The notes under the pieces were generated by a model. The model searched no databases. It had not been told where the DNA came from and saw nothing but the letters and a program-made list of their open reading frames with translations. Position numbers and translations under genes: made by a program. A stretch of 64,000 nucleotides of DNA from Actinoplanes philippinensis (GTDB lineage: Bacteria > Actinomycetota > Actinomycetes > Mycobacteriales > Micromonosporaceae): NCBI RefSeq assembly GCF_900113015.1, contig NZ_FONV01000005.1, positions 434,001 to 498,000 on the forward strand, read 5' to 3'. Shown in pieces: positions 33,900-42,474 of the stretch; the first letter of the stretch is position 1, and every line of letters begins with the position of its first letter.

Positions 33900-34747
33900 C
33901 GGGGCACCCCGATCTCGGTCCGGACGGCATACAGCTCGGGGAAGAATGTCAGATCGAGCGCCGCCCGCAGGAAGCCGACCCCGCTGGAACCACCGGTCCC
34001 CCGTTTGAAGCCGATGGTCCGCTCCACCGTCTTGAGGTGCCGGAACCGCCACAACTGGAAGTTCTCCTCCAGGTCGACCAGTTCCTCACAGGCCTCGTAG
34101 ACGTCCCAGTTCTGCTCCGCCTTCTCGTAGATCTCCTGGAAGACCGGCACCAGGTCGGGGTGGTACTCATACGCCTCGGTGACGTCACGTTGCAGGATCC
34201 CGGCCGGGACCGGATGCCCGCGCCGTGCCAGGAAGTGCAGGAACTCGTCGTAGACGCTGGGTGTGGCCAGGGTGTCCTCGAGCAGTGCCCGCGCGCCGGG
34301 CTGGTCGTCGAAGATCTGCAGCATGCCGCGGTTCTTGTTGCCGAGCAGGAACTCGATCGCCCGGTACTGGTACGACTGGAAGCCCGACGACGTCCCGAGG
34401 AACGATCGGAATTCCGCATACTCCGTCGGGGTCAGGGTGGCCAGCACCGACCACTGCTCGGTCAGGGTGCGCTGGATGTGCTTGACCCGGGCCAGGCCCT
34501 TGAGAGCGGGCCGCAGCTCGTCCTTCGCCAGGTGCTCCTGCACGGCGCGCAGCTCGTGGACCATCAGTTTCAGCCACAGCTCGGACGTCTGGTGCTGCAC
34601 GATGAACAGCAACTCGTCGTGGTGCTCCGGCACGCTCACCGGGTGCTGCGCGCCCAGGATGTCGTCCAGGCGCAGATATGCCCCGTACGACAAGTTGACC
34701 TTGAAGTCCCTGACGATGCCGTCCTCAAGCGGCCGCTCTGCCGACAT
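33896..34747 (-). CDS. kynA: Tryptophan 2,3-dioxygenase
   Basis: The product has 283 residues with a strong AAGGGGAGG before ATG 34747. It is all-helical and heme-dependent. [16 protein letters not shown] and [19 protein letters not shown] form the substrate side; the heme ligand His is in [15 protein letters not shown], followed by [15 protein letters not shown], which binds the amino acid. It opens the indole ring of L-tryptophan to N-formylkynurenine. It is the first committed enzyme of the operon. Size is normal. Confidence 0.95.
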   Translation of the reverse strand: MSAERPLEDGIVRDFKVNLSYGAYLRLDDILGAQHPVSVPEHHDELLFIVQHQTSELWLKLMVHELRAVQEHLAKDELRPALKGLARVKHIQRTLTEQWSVLATLTPTEYAEFRSFLGTSSGFQSYQYRAIEFLLGNKNRGMLQIFDDQPGARALLEDTLATPSVYDEFLHFLARRGHPVPAGILQRDVTEAYEYHPDLVPVFQEIYEKAEQNWDVYEACEELVDLEENFQLWRFRHLKTVERTIGFKRGTGGSSGVGFLRAALDLTFFPELYAVRTEIGVPR

Positions 34748-34774
34748 GACGAACCCACCTCCCCTTCCAGCAGA

Positions 34775-35173
34775 TCACAACGGCCCCCAGTACACCCAAC
34801 GGCCGTCGTGCCGCACGAACCGGCTCTTCTCGGCCATCACGCCGGGACGGCCGCCATCGGTGAAGTGTGCCCGGAACTCGACGGTCCCCTCCGCGTCGAA
34901 GACGCCACCGCCGCTGTGCTCCAGCACCTCCAGGCGGGTCCAGCGCAGCGCCGGATCCGGCTCGACCGAGCCGGGCCGCGTCTCCGGATGCCAGGTGCGC
35001 AGCACATAGTCACTGTTGTCCAGCGCGAACGCGCTGAAACGCGAGCGCATCAACGCCTCCGGATCGGCCGCCGGCTTGCCGTCGTGCAGAAGACCACAGC
35101 AGTCCGGGTACGGACCACGCCCGCACGGGCACACGGAAGAGGCGGTCCGGGGCTTGGGGGATCTGCGAGCCAT
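34775..35173 (-). CDS. YchJ-like protein with SEC-C zinc motif
   Basis: The product has 132 residues. The N-terminal CPCGRGPYPDCCGLLHDG supplies the Cys ligands of a small SEC-C-type zinc site. The rest (LMRSRFSAFALDNSDYVLRTWHP, VEFRAHF, VYWGPL) is the NTF2-like fold of the UPF0225/YchJ family, of unknown function. It lies 27 bp upstream of the tryptophan dioxygenase on the same strand, so it could be transcribed with the kynurenine operon. A functional link is not established. Confidence 0.9.
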   Translation of the reverse strand: MARRSPKPRTASSVCPCGRGPYPDCCGLLHDGKPAADPEALMRSRFSAFALDNSDYVLRTWHPETRPGSVEPDPALRWTRLEVLEHSGGGVFDAEGTVEFRAHFTDGGRPGVMAEKSRFVRHDGRWVYWGPL

Positions 35174-35290
35174 GGCGCCCAGTCTCCCCCACCGCGGCGA
35201 CCGCCCCGGAGGTTATCCACATTCGGAGTTCGTCCACAGGCCCGGAGCCGTCGCCGCGCTGTCCGCGGTACTCATGACGGCATGTCGTCC

Positions 35291-35821
35291 TCAGCCGGCC
35301 TGCTGCTCCACCACGATCCCGCTGATCACCTTCTGGCAGCGGTCCAGTTCCTCGATCAGCCCCTGCATCTCCTCGATCGCGGAGACCGCGTTCTGGGTGT
35401 CCGCCCGGATCCCGCCGACCTGGGTGCCGATCTCGCTGGTCGCGGTGGCCGTCTCGTTCGCCAGGTCCTTGACCTCGCTGGCCACGACGGCGAATCCCCG
35501 CCCCGCCTCGCCGGCCCGCGCCGCCTCGATCGTCGCGTTCAGGGCGAGCAGGTTCGTCTGCTTGGCGATCGTCGCGATCAGCTGGACCACCTTGCCGATC
35601 TCGGTGCTGCTGGCCTCCAGCCGCTGGATCACCTGGACCGCGGTCTCGGCCGCCCGCACCGCAGCCTCGGTGGCCGCCGCCATGTCGTTGCTGACGTTGG
35701 CCAGCCGGTGCACCGAGTCACGCTGCCGGTCCTGCGCCGACCAGTCGCTCTGGCCGCCTCCGGAGGACCAGTCCTGCTGCTCCGTGGACGACCAGCCGTC
35801 GTTCTGATCCCAGTCGGACAT
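35291..35821 (-). CDS. Soluble chemoreceptor-like signalling fragment
   Basis: The product has 176 residues. The N-terminus (about 35 residues) is rich in Asp, Trp, Ser and Gln ([11 protein letters not shown]), with repeated QQDW/QSDW-like words. Residues about 35-176 form the coiled-coil hairpin of methyl-accepting chemotaxis proteins; the tip [20 protein letters not shown] and [18 protein letters not shown] are the CheA/CheW contact region. There is no ligand domain, HAMP domain or transmembrane helix, and the second helix arm stops early. It is therefore a truncated or free-standing MCP signalling unit. No che genes are visible nearby. Confidence 0.85.
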   Translation of the reverse strand: MSDWDQNDGWSSTEQQDWSSGGGQSDWSAQDRQRDSVHRLANVSNDMAAATEAAVRAAETAVQVIQRLEASSTEIGKVVQLIATIAKQTNLLALNATIEAARAGEAGRGFAVVASEVKDLANETATATSEIGTQVGGIRADTQNAVSAIEEMQGLIEELDRCQKVISGIVVEQQAG

Positions 35822-36001
35822 GGTGACAGCGACCCCTCTCTAACGGCCTCCGCAAAACATCCCATCCCGCTCACCGGCTGCGGAGCGTTTTCCGTGATCC
35901 CGCGGCACTTGAGCGATCCGGCCCTGGGGTCACACCAGACACGACCCGGCCCGGACGGCGGCTGCGACGGAGGCCAGGAGGAAGCCCACTCCGGCCCAGG
36001 T

Positions 36002-36076
36002 CGGCGCGGTGAAGACCGGCGCGGTGAAGGCCGGCGCGGTGAAGGCCGGCGCGGTGAAGACCGGCGCGGACAAGAG
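36002..36076. repeat. 15-bp tandem repeat in a long intergenic spacer
   Basis: Four units of CGGCGCGGTGAAGRC (36002, 36017, 36032, 36047) and one degenerate unit (36062-36076) lie in the 518-bp spacer 35822-36339. The spacer also holds TTGAAAGCGCTGAC (36143-36156), a half-match to LacI-type operators, and GTTTTTGCAAGG just before the LacI gene. Open frames through the repeat are simple Arg/Gly or Ala/Thr/Pro strings, and I do not accept a gene here. Confidence 0.8.
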
Positions 36077-36339
36077 CGAGGGCAGAAGGGGGAGGTCTCC
36101 ACGGGAGAGGGTAGGCGCGGGCGGGAGCGAGGCGGGAACCGGTTGAAAGCGCTGACGTGCCGTGCATCGCGGACAGCGACGGCTTAACCGCTTCACGCCC
36201 CGGAAGCAGCGACAGGCTGTGAAATAGAGTCGGCCGACAGAGAGGGCATGCCAGCCGATCGCAAGTCCGCGCAAGCCGACCGCAATATGAGCACCAACTG
36301 CGGTTCGGTTTTTGCAAGGAATTGACGTAGGATTCCGCG

Positions 36340-37329
36340 GTGACCAAACGACTTGCCGAGGTGGCGAAGAAGGCCGGGGTCAGCGAGGCGACCGTCAGCC
36401 GGGTGCTCAACGGGCGCAGCGGCGTCTCCGAGGCCACCCGCACGTCGGTGCTGACCGCGCTGGACGTGCTCGGCTACGAGCGCCCGACGAAACTGCGCGG
36501 CGAGCGCGCCCGGCTCGTCGGCCTGGTGCTGCCCGAGCTGCAGAACCCGATCTTCCCGGCGCTGGCCGAGGTGGTGACCAGTTCGCTGGCGCAGCGCGGG
36601 TTCACCCCGGCGCTGTGTGCGCGCACGATCGGCGGCGTGCCCGAGTCCGACTACGTGGAGATGCTGCTGGACCACCAGGTCAGCGGGGTGATCTTCGCCG
36701 GTGGCTCGTATGCGCTGGCCGACGCCTCGCACGAGCACTATCTGCGGCTGACCGAGCGAGGGCTCCCGGTGGTGCTCGTCAACGCGGGAGTCGACGAGCT
36801 GGGCTTCCCCCGGGTGTCGACCGACGACGCGGTGGCGGTCGAGCAGGCGTATGGGCATCTGCGTTCGCTGGGGCACGAGCGGATCGGCATGGTGCTCGGG
36901 CCGGAGGGGCACATCCCGTCACGCCGCAAGCTGGTCGCGATGATCCAGGCGTCCGGCGCCGAGGCCGAGGTGGAGCGGTCGAGCTTCTCGATGGAGGGCG
37001 CCCGGGTGGCGGCCACCAAGCTGGTGGAGCGTGGCGTGACCGGCATCATCTGCGCCAGTGACGTGCTGGCTCTGGGCGCGATCCGGGCGGCGCGGCGGCT
37101 GGGGCGGGCGGTTCCGGCCGACGTCTCGGTGGTGGGCTTCGATGATTCCGCGTTCATGACCTGCACCGATCCGCCGCTGACCACGGTTCGCCAGCCGATC
37201 GAGACGATGGGCCAGGCGGCGGTGGACCTGCTGGTGAGCCAGATCGACGAGGCCCGCGAGTTCTCCGACGAGTTGCTGTTCGAGCCGGAGCTGGTGGTCC
37301 GCGGCTCAACCGGCCCGGCCCGCAGATAG
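36340..37329 (+). CDS. LacI-family transcriptional regulator
   Basis: The product has 329 residues with a GTG start. The N-terminal helix-turn-helix and hinge are standard: RLAEVAKKAGVSEATVSRVLN, then RTSVLTALDVLGYERP. The periplasmic-binding-like core (LVGLVLPELQNPIFPALA to VVGFDDSAFMTCTDPPLTTV) binds a sugar effector. It is immediately upstream of the ABC importer and alpha-glucosidase genes and separated from them by a terminator, so it most likely represses that operon and perhaps itself. Confidence 0.93.
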   Translation: MTKRLAEVAKKAGVSEATVSRVLNGRSGVSEATRTSVLTALDVLGYERPTKLRGERARLVGLVLPELQNPIFPALAEVVTSSLAQRGFTPALCARTIGGVPESDYVEMLLDHQVSGVIFAGGSYALADASHEHYLRLTERGLPVVLVNAGVDELGFPRVSTDDAVAVEQAYGHLRSLGHERIGMVLGPEGHIPSRRKLVAMIQASGAEAEVERSSFSMEGARVAATKLVERGVTGIICASDVLALGAIRAARRLGRAVPADVSVVGFDDSAFMTCTDPPLTTVRQPIETMGQAAVDLLVSQIDEAREFSDELLFEPELVVRGSTGPARR

Positions 37330-37438
37330 AGCCGTCCCCGCGGCAGACGACGCGAGCCGCCCTGCAAGAGAGAGCAAGCGGAACCGGGTCCGACCGGCCT
37401 GCAAGCTGACAGCACAACAAGACTCCCGCGCGACAGTG

Positions 37439-37466
37439 GCCGGCCTCGAAAGGGGCCGGCTTTTTT
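37439..37466 (+). terminator. Intrinsic terminator with T-tract after the LacI gene
   Basis: GCCGGCC (37439-37445) pairs with GGCCGGC (37454-37460) across an 8-nt loop, followed directly by six T residues. A clear U-tract is unusual in this window. It isolates the regulator from the ABC operon. Confidence 0.85.
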
Positions 37467-37535
37467 GCGCCCAAAACAGACACCACCGCAAAGCAACAAC
37501 GAGCAGTCGCGTTTTTGCAGAGCACGATCGAAACC

Positions 37536-37603
37536 TTGCGGCAACATGGGCGCGTAGTTACAGTGACTCCACTCACTACGGGAAACAGTCCTGACCGTAG
37601 TGA
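37536..37603 (+). promoter_or_regulatory. Promoter and operator region of the ABC/alpha-glucan operon
   Basis: TTGCGG (37536-37541) and TACAGT (37559-37564) are spaced by 17 bp and make a plausible promoter. The -35 box lies inside the palindrome TTGCGGCAA (37536-37544), a likely LacI-type half-site pair. Downstream, TCACTACGG (37573-37581) pairs with CCGTAGTGA (37595-37603), another operator or a leader hairpin. GTTTTTGCAR recurs here (37511-37520) and just before the LacI gene, suggesting a common control word. Of the 329-bp gap (37330-37658), the rest holds only the terminator and the ribosome site. Confidence 0.55.
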
Positions 37604-37658
37604 CGACAACGCGATTCAGCGATGGCCATGGATAACCCGTTCCCGAAGGGATGGACAG

Positions 37659-39041
37659 ATGTCCGTACCGCAGTACCGGAAGGTTGCGGCGCTAGCGCTC
37701 GTGGCCGGCCTCGGGCTCAGCCTGACGGCGTGCTCCACGAAGGGTGACGACGACGGCGGGACCGACGCCGCCGGCAAGGTCACCATCACTGTCGACTGCC
37801 AGCCGGTCGCCGCCCAGAAGGAGCTGCTGCAGAACTGGAACGCGGACGTCACCGAGTTCCAGAAGCAGAACCCCGACATCGTGATCAAGAGCATCAGCGT
37901 CGGCCAGCAGTGCAACAACCCGCCGGACTTCACGGCCCGTCTCGCCGGTGGCACCACGACCGACGTCTTCTACGGCTACATGACCGACCTGCAGCAGGTG
38001 CTGGACTCGGGTCAGGCGCTGGACATCACGCCGTACGTCAGCAAGGACACCATCGCCACGTGGGACAGCGTCGACCCGGCGCTGAAGGAGGTCTTCACCG
38101 ACGGCGGCAAGCTGTACGGCGTACCGGTGAAGAATTATTCGATGGGTCTGGTCTACAACAAGGTCCTGTTCCAGAAGGCCGGTCTGGACGTCAACAACCC
38201 GCCGAAGACCTGGCCCGAGGTGCGTGAGGCGGCCAAGAAGATCACCGCCGCGGACAGCAGCGTGGCCGGTTACGCCGAGTACAGCGCGGGCAACACCGGC
38301 GGCTGGCACTTCACCTCGCTGCTCTACTCGCAGGGCGGGCGGGTCCTCTCCGAGGACGGCAAGAAGGCCGCGTTCAACACCCCCGAGGGCAAGCAGGTCC
38401 TGCAGAACCTCAAGGACATGCGGTACGGCGACAACTCGATGGGCAGCCGTCAGCTCCTGCAGTGGGGTGACCTGCTGACCAACGCCGCCGCCGGCAAGGT
38501 GGGCATGTTCATCGGCGCGCCGGACACCACCCAGGCGATCGTCAGCCAGTTCAAGGGCAAGTTCGAGGACTGGGCGGTGGCTCCGCTGCCGGGCCAGACC
38601 GACCTGGCGAAGGGCACGCTCGGTGGCGGCGAGGGCTACTTCTTCAAGAAGGACCTCACTCCGGAGCAGGTCAAGGCCGGCCTGAAGTGGGTCGCCTACC
38701 AGAAGCTCACCCCGGGCAAGGGCCAGCTCGACTACGTGCGGGCCAAGCCGCAGAACTACCCGGTCGGCCTGCCGCAGCCGCTGCTGTTCGCGAACGGGAC
38801 CGAGGCGCAGAAGCAGGAGTTCGACCTGCGTAAGGCCAACGCGAACGTGCCGGTGGAGAACTTCGCGCTCTTCGAGGCCAAGCAGCTGCCGATCGTGGGC
38901 GAGCCGCGGGACGCCCAGGCGATCTACGCGGTCCTCGACTCGGCGATGTCCGGTGTCCTGACCGACCCGAACGCGAACGTCGACGCCCTGCTCAAGACCG
39001 CTGAGGAAAAGGTCAACCAGCTTCTGGCGGCCGGTAGCTGA
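37659..39041 (+). CDS. ABC sugar transporter substrate-binding lipoprotein
   Basis: The product has 460 residues. AAGGGA precedes ATG 37659. The signal peptide ends in a lipobox (LSLTACSTK), so the protein is a lipoprotein held on the outer face of the membrane. The mature part is an SBP family 1 oligosaccharide binder: ARLAGGTTTDVFYGYMTDLQ, GVPVKNYSMGLVYNKVLFQK and GGWHFTSLLYSQGGRVLSEDG. It captures the oligosaccharide for the two permeases that follow. No ATPase gene is present; such operons usually share a distant MsiK-type ATPase. Confidence 0.93.
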   Translation: MSVPQYRKVAALALVAGLGLSLTACSTKGDDDGGTDAAGKVTITVDCQPVAAQKELLQNWNADVTEFQKQNPDIVIKSISVGQQCNNPPDFTARLAGGTTTDVFYGYMTDLQQVLDSGQALDITPYVSKDTIATWDSVDPALKEVFTDGGKLYGVPVKNYSMGLVYNKVLFQKAGLDVNNPPKTWPEVREAAKKITAADSSVAGYAEYSAGNTGGWHFTSLLYSQGGRVLSEDGKKAAFNTPEGKQVLQNLKDMRYGDNSMGSRQLLQWGDLLTNAAAGKVGMFIGAPDTTQAIVSQFKGKFEDWAVAPLPGQTDLAKGTLGGGEGYFFKKDLTPEQVKAGLKWVAYQKLTPGKGQLDYVRAKPQNYPVGLPQPLLFANGTEAQKQEFDLRKANANVPVENFALFEAKQLPIVGEPRDAQAIYAVLDSAMSGVLTDPNANVDALLKTAEEKVNQLLAAGS

Positions 39042-39043
39042 GG

Positions 39044-39976
39044 ATGGCCGTCATCACCGCCCCCGCCCCGGTGAAAGCCGAGGCGGGGGTCTCCTCGAAG
39101 ACCAACCGCAAACTGCGGGACAACCTGACCGGGCACGCCTTCCTGATCGGCGCGGTCGTCTGCTTCGGCGTCTTCATGTGGTTCCCGATGATCCGCGGCA
39201 TCGTGATGAGCTTCCAGCGCACCCGGCGCGGCGTGACGAGCTGGGTGGGTTGGGACAACTATCTCCGCATCGTCGAGGACCCGAGTTTCTGGGTCGCCTG
39301 GAAGAACACCTTCTACTTCACCGGGCTGGCGCTGGTCGTCGGCTTCGCGGTCCCGTTCTTCGTGGCGATCCTGCTCAACGAGTTCCGGCACGCCAAGGGC
39401 TACCTGCGGGTGCTGGTCTACCTGCCGGTCATGCTGCCCCCGGCGTCGGCGCTCTACCTGTTCAAGTACTACGCGTACGACCCGAGCGAGGCCGGTCTCT
39501 TCAACGCGGTGCTGAAGTTCCTCCACCTGCCCACGTCGGAGTGGATGCAGTCACCGACGATGACGATGCCGGCCATGGTGCTCGCGTCGACCTGGATGAA
39601 CATGGGCGGCGCGGTGCTGATCTATCTGGCGGCGCTGCAGGGCATTCCCGGCGATCTGTACGAGGCGGCCGAGCTCGACGGCGCCGGCCTCTGGAAACGG
39701 ATCTGGCACGTGACGATCCCGCAGACCCGCCTGATCCTGGCGCTGCTGGCGATGATGCAGATCGTCGCGACCATGCAGCTGTTCATCGAGCCGCTGATCC
39801 TGGCCAACGGGGCCGGCACACAGGACTCGGCCACGTCGGTGGCGTACCTGATCTACCAGCACGGCTTCTTCCAGAACGACCTCAACGGCGCCGCCGCCCT
39901 GGGCGTGATCATGCTCCTGGTGCTGGCCGCCTTCTCCGCGGTGTATCTGCGGCTGAGCACCAGGGACGACTCATGA
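39044..39976 (+). CDS. ABC sugar permease (MalF-like)
   Basis: The product has 310 residues. It has six transmembrane helices, with the EAA loop YEAAELDGAGLWKRIWHVTIPQ that docks the ATPase. It starts 2 bp after the lipoprotein gene and its stop overlaps the next permease by 4 bp. It forms the membrane channel with the following protein. Confidence 0.93.
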   Translation: MAVITAPAPVKAEAGVSSKTNRKLRDNLTGHAFLIGAVVCFGVFMWFPMIRGIVMSFQRTRRGVTSWVGWDNYLRIVEDPSFWVAWKNTFYFTGLALVVGFAVPFFVAILLNEFRHAKGYLRVLVYLPVMLPPASALYLFKYYAYDPSEAGLFNAVLKFLHLPTSEWMQSPTMTMPAMVLASTWMNMGGAVLIYLAALQGIPGDLYEAAELDGAGLWKRIWHVTIPQTRLILALLAMMQIVATMQLFIEPLILANGAGTQDSATSVAYLIYQHGFFQNDLNGAAALGVIMLLVLAAFSAVYLRLSTRDDS

Positions 39977-40842
39977 GCACTCGCACCCTCGTCTCCTCCA
40001 CACAGCTGAAGAAGGGCCGGGCCGTCTACTGGACGCTGCTGGCCCTGGTGGTCTCGGTGTTCACCCTGGTCTTCATCGGGCCGCTCTACTGGATGGTCAC
40101 CGGGGCGCTCAAGACGGCGCAGGAGGTGGCGCAGACCCCGCCGACGCTGTTCCCGCAGGATCCGCGGCTGTCCAACTACGTCGACGCGTGGATGCAGCTG
40201 GACCTGGCCAAACTGCTGTTCAACACGTTCTACTACGCGGCCGGGGCGGTGGTCTTCCAGCTCGTCTTCGACACCGCCGCGGCGTACGCGCTGTCCAAGC
40301 TCCGCCCGGCCCTCGGCAACGTGATCCTCGGCGCGATGCTGGCCACCCTGATGATTCCGGCGATGGTGCTGATCGTCCCGCAGTACCAGACGGTGATCAA
40401 TCTGCCGGTGCTGAACATCAGCCTGCTGGACTCGCCGTTCGCGATCTGGCTGCCGATGGTGGCGAACGCGTTCAACATCTTCCTGCTCAAGCGGTTCTTC
40501 GACTCGATCCCGGAGGAGCTGATGCAGGCGGCGTTCATCGACGGGGCGTCGCCGTTGCGTACCCTCTGGTCGATCATCCTGCCGATGTCGCGGCCGATCC
40601 TCGGCGTGGTGGCGATCTTCGCGGTGACCGCGGTGTGGAAGGACTTCCTCTGGCCACTGCTGGTCATGCCGCATCCGGACACCCGCACGGTGAGCGTCGG
40701 CATCTACAGCTTCGCGGCCGGGACCCCGCAGAACATCGTGATCGCGGCTTCGGTGATCGCCGCGCTCCCGACCGTGATCATCTTCTTGATCTTCCAGCGC
40801 AACATCATGTCCGGCCTGACCACAGGCAGCCTCAAGGGATGA
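39973..40842 (+). CDS. ABC sugar permease (MalG-like)
   Basis: The product has 289 residues. ATG 39973 overlaps the previous stop (ATGA). It has six helices and the EAA loop MQAAFIDGASPLRTLWSIILP. The C-terminal QRNIMSGLTTGSLKG is typical of MalG-type permeases. Its stop overlaps the alpha-glucosidase start, so import and hydrolysis are coupled. Confidence 0.93.
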   Translation: MSTRTLVSSTQLKKGRAVYWTLLALVVSVFTLVFIGPLYWMVTGALKTAQEVAQTPPTLFPQDPRLSNYVDAWMQLDLAKLLFNTFYYAAGAVVFQLVFDTAAAYALSKLRPALGNVILGAMLATLMIPAMVLIVPQYQTVINLPVLNISLLDSPFAIWLPMVANAFNIFLLKRFFDSIPEELMQAAFIDGASPLRTLWSIILPMSRPILGVVAIFAVTAVWKDFLWPLLVMPHPDTRTVSVGIYSFAAGTPQNIVIAASVIAALPTVIIFLIFQRNIMSGLTTGSLKG

Positions 40843-42392
40843 GCGGGATGACGAATCAGTGGTGGCGTGACGCGGTGATCTACCAGGTCTATCCGCGCAG
40901 TTTCGCCGACGGCGACGGTGACGGGGTCGGTGACATCGCCGGCGTGCGTGCGCGGCTCGGTCACCTGCGAGATCTCGGGGTCGATGCGATCTGGATGAGC
41001 CCGTGGTACCCGTCGCCGATGGCCGACGCCGGGTACGACGTCTCCGATTTCCGCGACATCGACCCGGTCTTCGGCACGCTGTCCGAGGCGGAGGCGCTGA
41101 TCGCGGAGGCGCACGAGGCCGGCATCCGGATCATCATCGACATCGTCCCGAATCACATCTCCAGCGAGCACCCGTGGTTCAAGGCGGCGCTGGCGAGCGA
41201 AACGGCACCGGAACGCGAATACTTTTGGTTTCGTAAAAGCCAAAATATGCCCACAAAATGGATCGGGGAATTCGGCGGAACCGCGTGGACCCGGGTCGAC
41301 GAGGACACCTGGTACCTGCATCTGTTCACACCGGAACAGCCGGATCTCAACTGGGACCATCCGGTCGTCCGGGAGGAGTTCGAGAGCATCCTGCGGTTCT
41401 GGTTCGACCGGGGCGCCGACGGCATCCGGATCGACTCGGCGGCGCTGCTCTTCAAGGATCCGGCACTGCCCGAGGTGACCGACGGCGAGCCGCACCCGTT
41501 CCACGACCTGGACGCGGTGCACGACGTCTACCGGTCGTGGCGGCGGATCGCCGACGAGTACGCCGACCGGGCGCTGATCGGCGAGGTCTGGATGCCGGAC
41601 GTCGAACGGTTCACCAACTATCTGCGTCCGGACGAGCTGCACGCGGCGTTCAACTTCGACTTCCTCGGGTGCGCCTGGGACCCGTACCTCATGCGCTCCT
41701 GCATCGATCGCACGCTGGACGCGCACGCCCGCATCGGGGCGCCGCCCACCTGGGTCCTGTCGAACCACGACGTGACCCGGCATGTCACCCGGTACGGCCG
41801 GACCGACACCACGTTCAGCTTCGAGAACAATCTGGACGGCACCCCGGTCGACCTGGAGCTGGGGACGCGCCGGGCCCGGGCGGCGGCGCTGCTCACCCTC
41901 TCGCTGCCCGGTTCGGCCTACGTCTACCAGGGCGAGGAGCTCGGCCTGTGGGAGAACGAGAGCATTCCTGAAGATCAAATTCAGGATCCGATGTACGCCC
42001 GGAGAGGCCACACCCGTGACGGGTGCCGGGTGCCGCTGCCGTGGTCCGGCGACGAGCCGCCGTTCGACTTCACCACCGGCGCCCCGTGGCTGCCGCAGCC
42101 GGCCGAGTGGAAGGACCGGACCGTCGAGGCGCAGACCGGTGACCCCAGTTCGATGCTCGAGCTCTACCGGTCGGCGATCCGTCTGCGCGCCTTCAAGGAT
42201 CAGCGCTTCGCCTGGCTGGACCGCGGCGAGGGGGTTCTCGCCTGGACCCGCGGCGCCGATTTCGCCTGCGTGCTCAACCTCTCCGGCGCGCCCGTCCCCC
42301 TGCCGGAGCACGAGTCCGTCCTGCTCGCCAGCGGGCCCTTCGACGGTGACCTCCTCCCGCAGGACACCGCGGCCTGGCTGCGGCTGAAGTAA
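40839..42392 (+). CDS. Alpha-glucosidase, GH13, of the importer operon
   Basis: The product has 517 residues with no signal peptide. ATG 40839 overlaps the permease stop; ATG 40848 is also possible. GH13 motifs: IIIDIVPNHISSEHPWFK, DGIRIDSAALLFKD with the nucleophile Asp, ALIGEVWMPD with the acid/base Glu, and VLSNHDVTRHVTRYG. It would split imported alpha-glucosides to glucose. With the GH87 glucanase next door, nigero-oligosaccharides are a likely substrate. A stretch around 41203-41280 uses AT-ending codons (TTT, AAA, CAA, AAT), unlike the rest of the gene. Confidence 0.92.
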   Translation: MSGMTNQWWRDAVIYQVYPRSFADGDGDGVGDIAGVRARLGHLRDLGVDAIWMSPWYPSPMADAGYDVSDFRDIDPVFGTLSEAEALIAEAHEAGIRIIIDIVPNHISSEHPWFKAALASETAPEREYFWFRKSQNMPTKWIGEFGGTAWTRVDEDTWYLHLFTPEQPDLNWDHPVVREEFESILRFWFDRGADGIRIDSAALLFKDPALPEVTDGEPHPFHDLDAVHDVYRSWRRIADEYADRALIGEVWMPDVERFTNYLRPDELHAAFNFDFLGCAWDPYLMRSCIDRTLDAHARIGAPPTWVLSNHDVTRHVTRYGRTDTTFSFENNLDGTPVDLELGTRRARAAALLTLSLPGSAYVYQGEELGLWENESIPEDQIQDPMYARRGHTRDGCRVPLPWSGDEPPFDFTTGAPWLPQPAEWKDRTVEAQTGDPSSMLELYRSAIRLRAFKDQRFAWLDRGEGVLAWTRGADFACVLNLSGAPVPLPEHESVLLASGPFDGDLLPQDTAAWLRLK

Positions 42393-42399
42393 CAGGCGT

Positions 42400-42435
42400 C
42401 CGGGCGGGCGGCACCCACCGAAGCCGCCCGCCCGG
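42400..42435 (+). terminator. Hairpin between alpha-glucosidase and GH87 genes
   Basis: A perfect 13-bp inverted repeat (42400-42412 with 42423-42435, 10-nt loop) follows the glucosidase stop by 7 bp. It may terminate most transcripts and leave the secreted enzyme under partial read-through or its own promoter. Confidence 0.75.
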
Positions 42436-42474
42436 CGATCACCACCTCTCACGGAAGAAAGGTGCGCTCCCCCG

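Noticed and set aside
35930-36274. Possible 114-residue protein with a hydrophobic C-terminus in the MCP-LacI spacer
   Set aside because: Most of it translates the 15-bp repeat, there is no ribosome site, and codon use does not match the neighbours.
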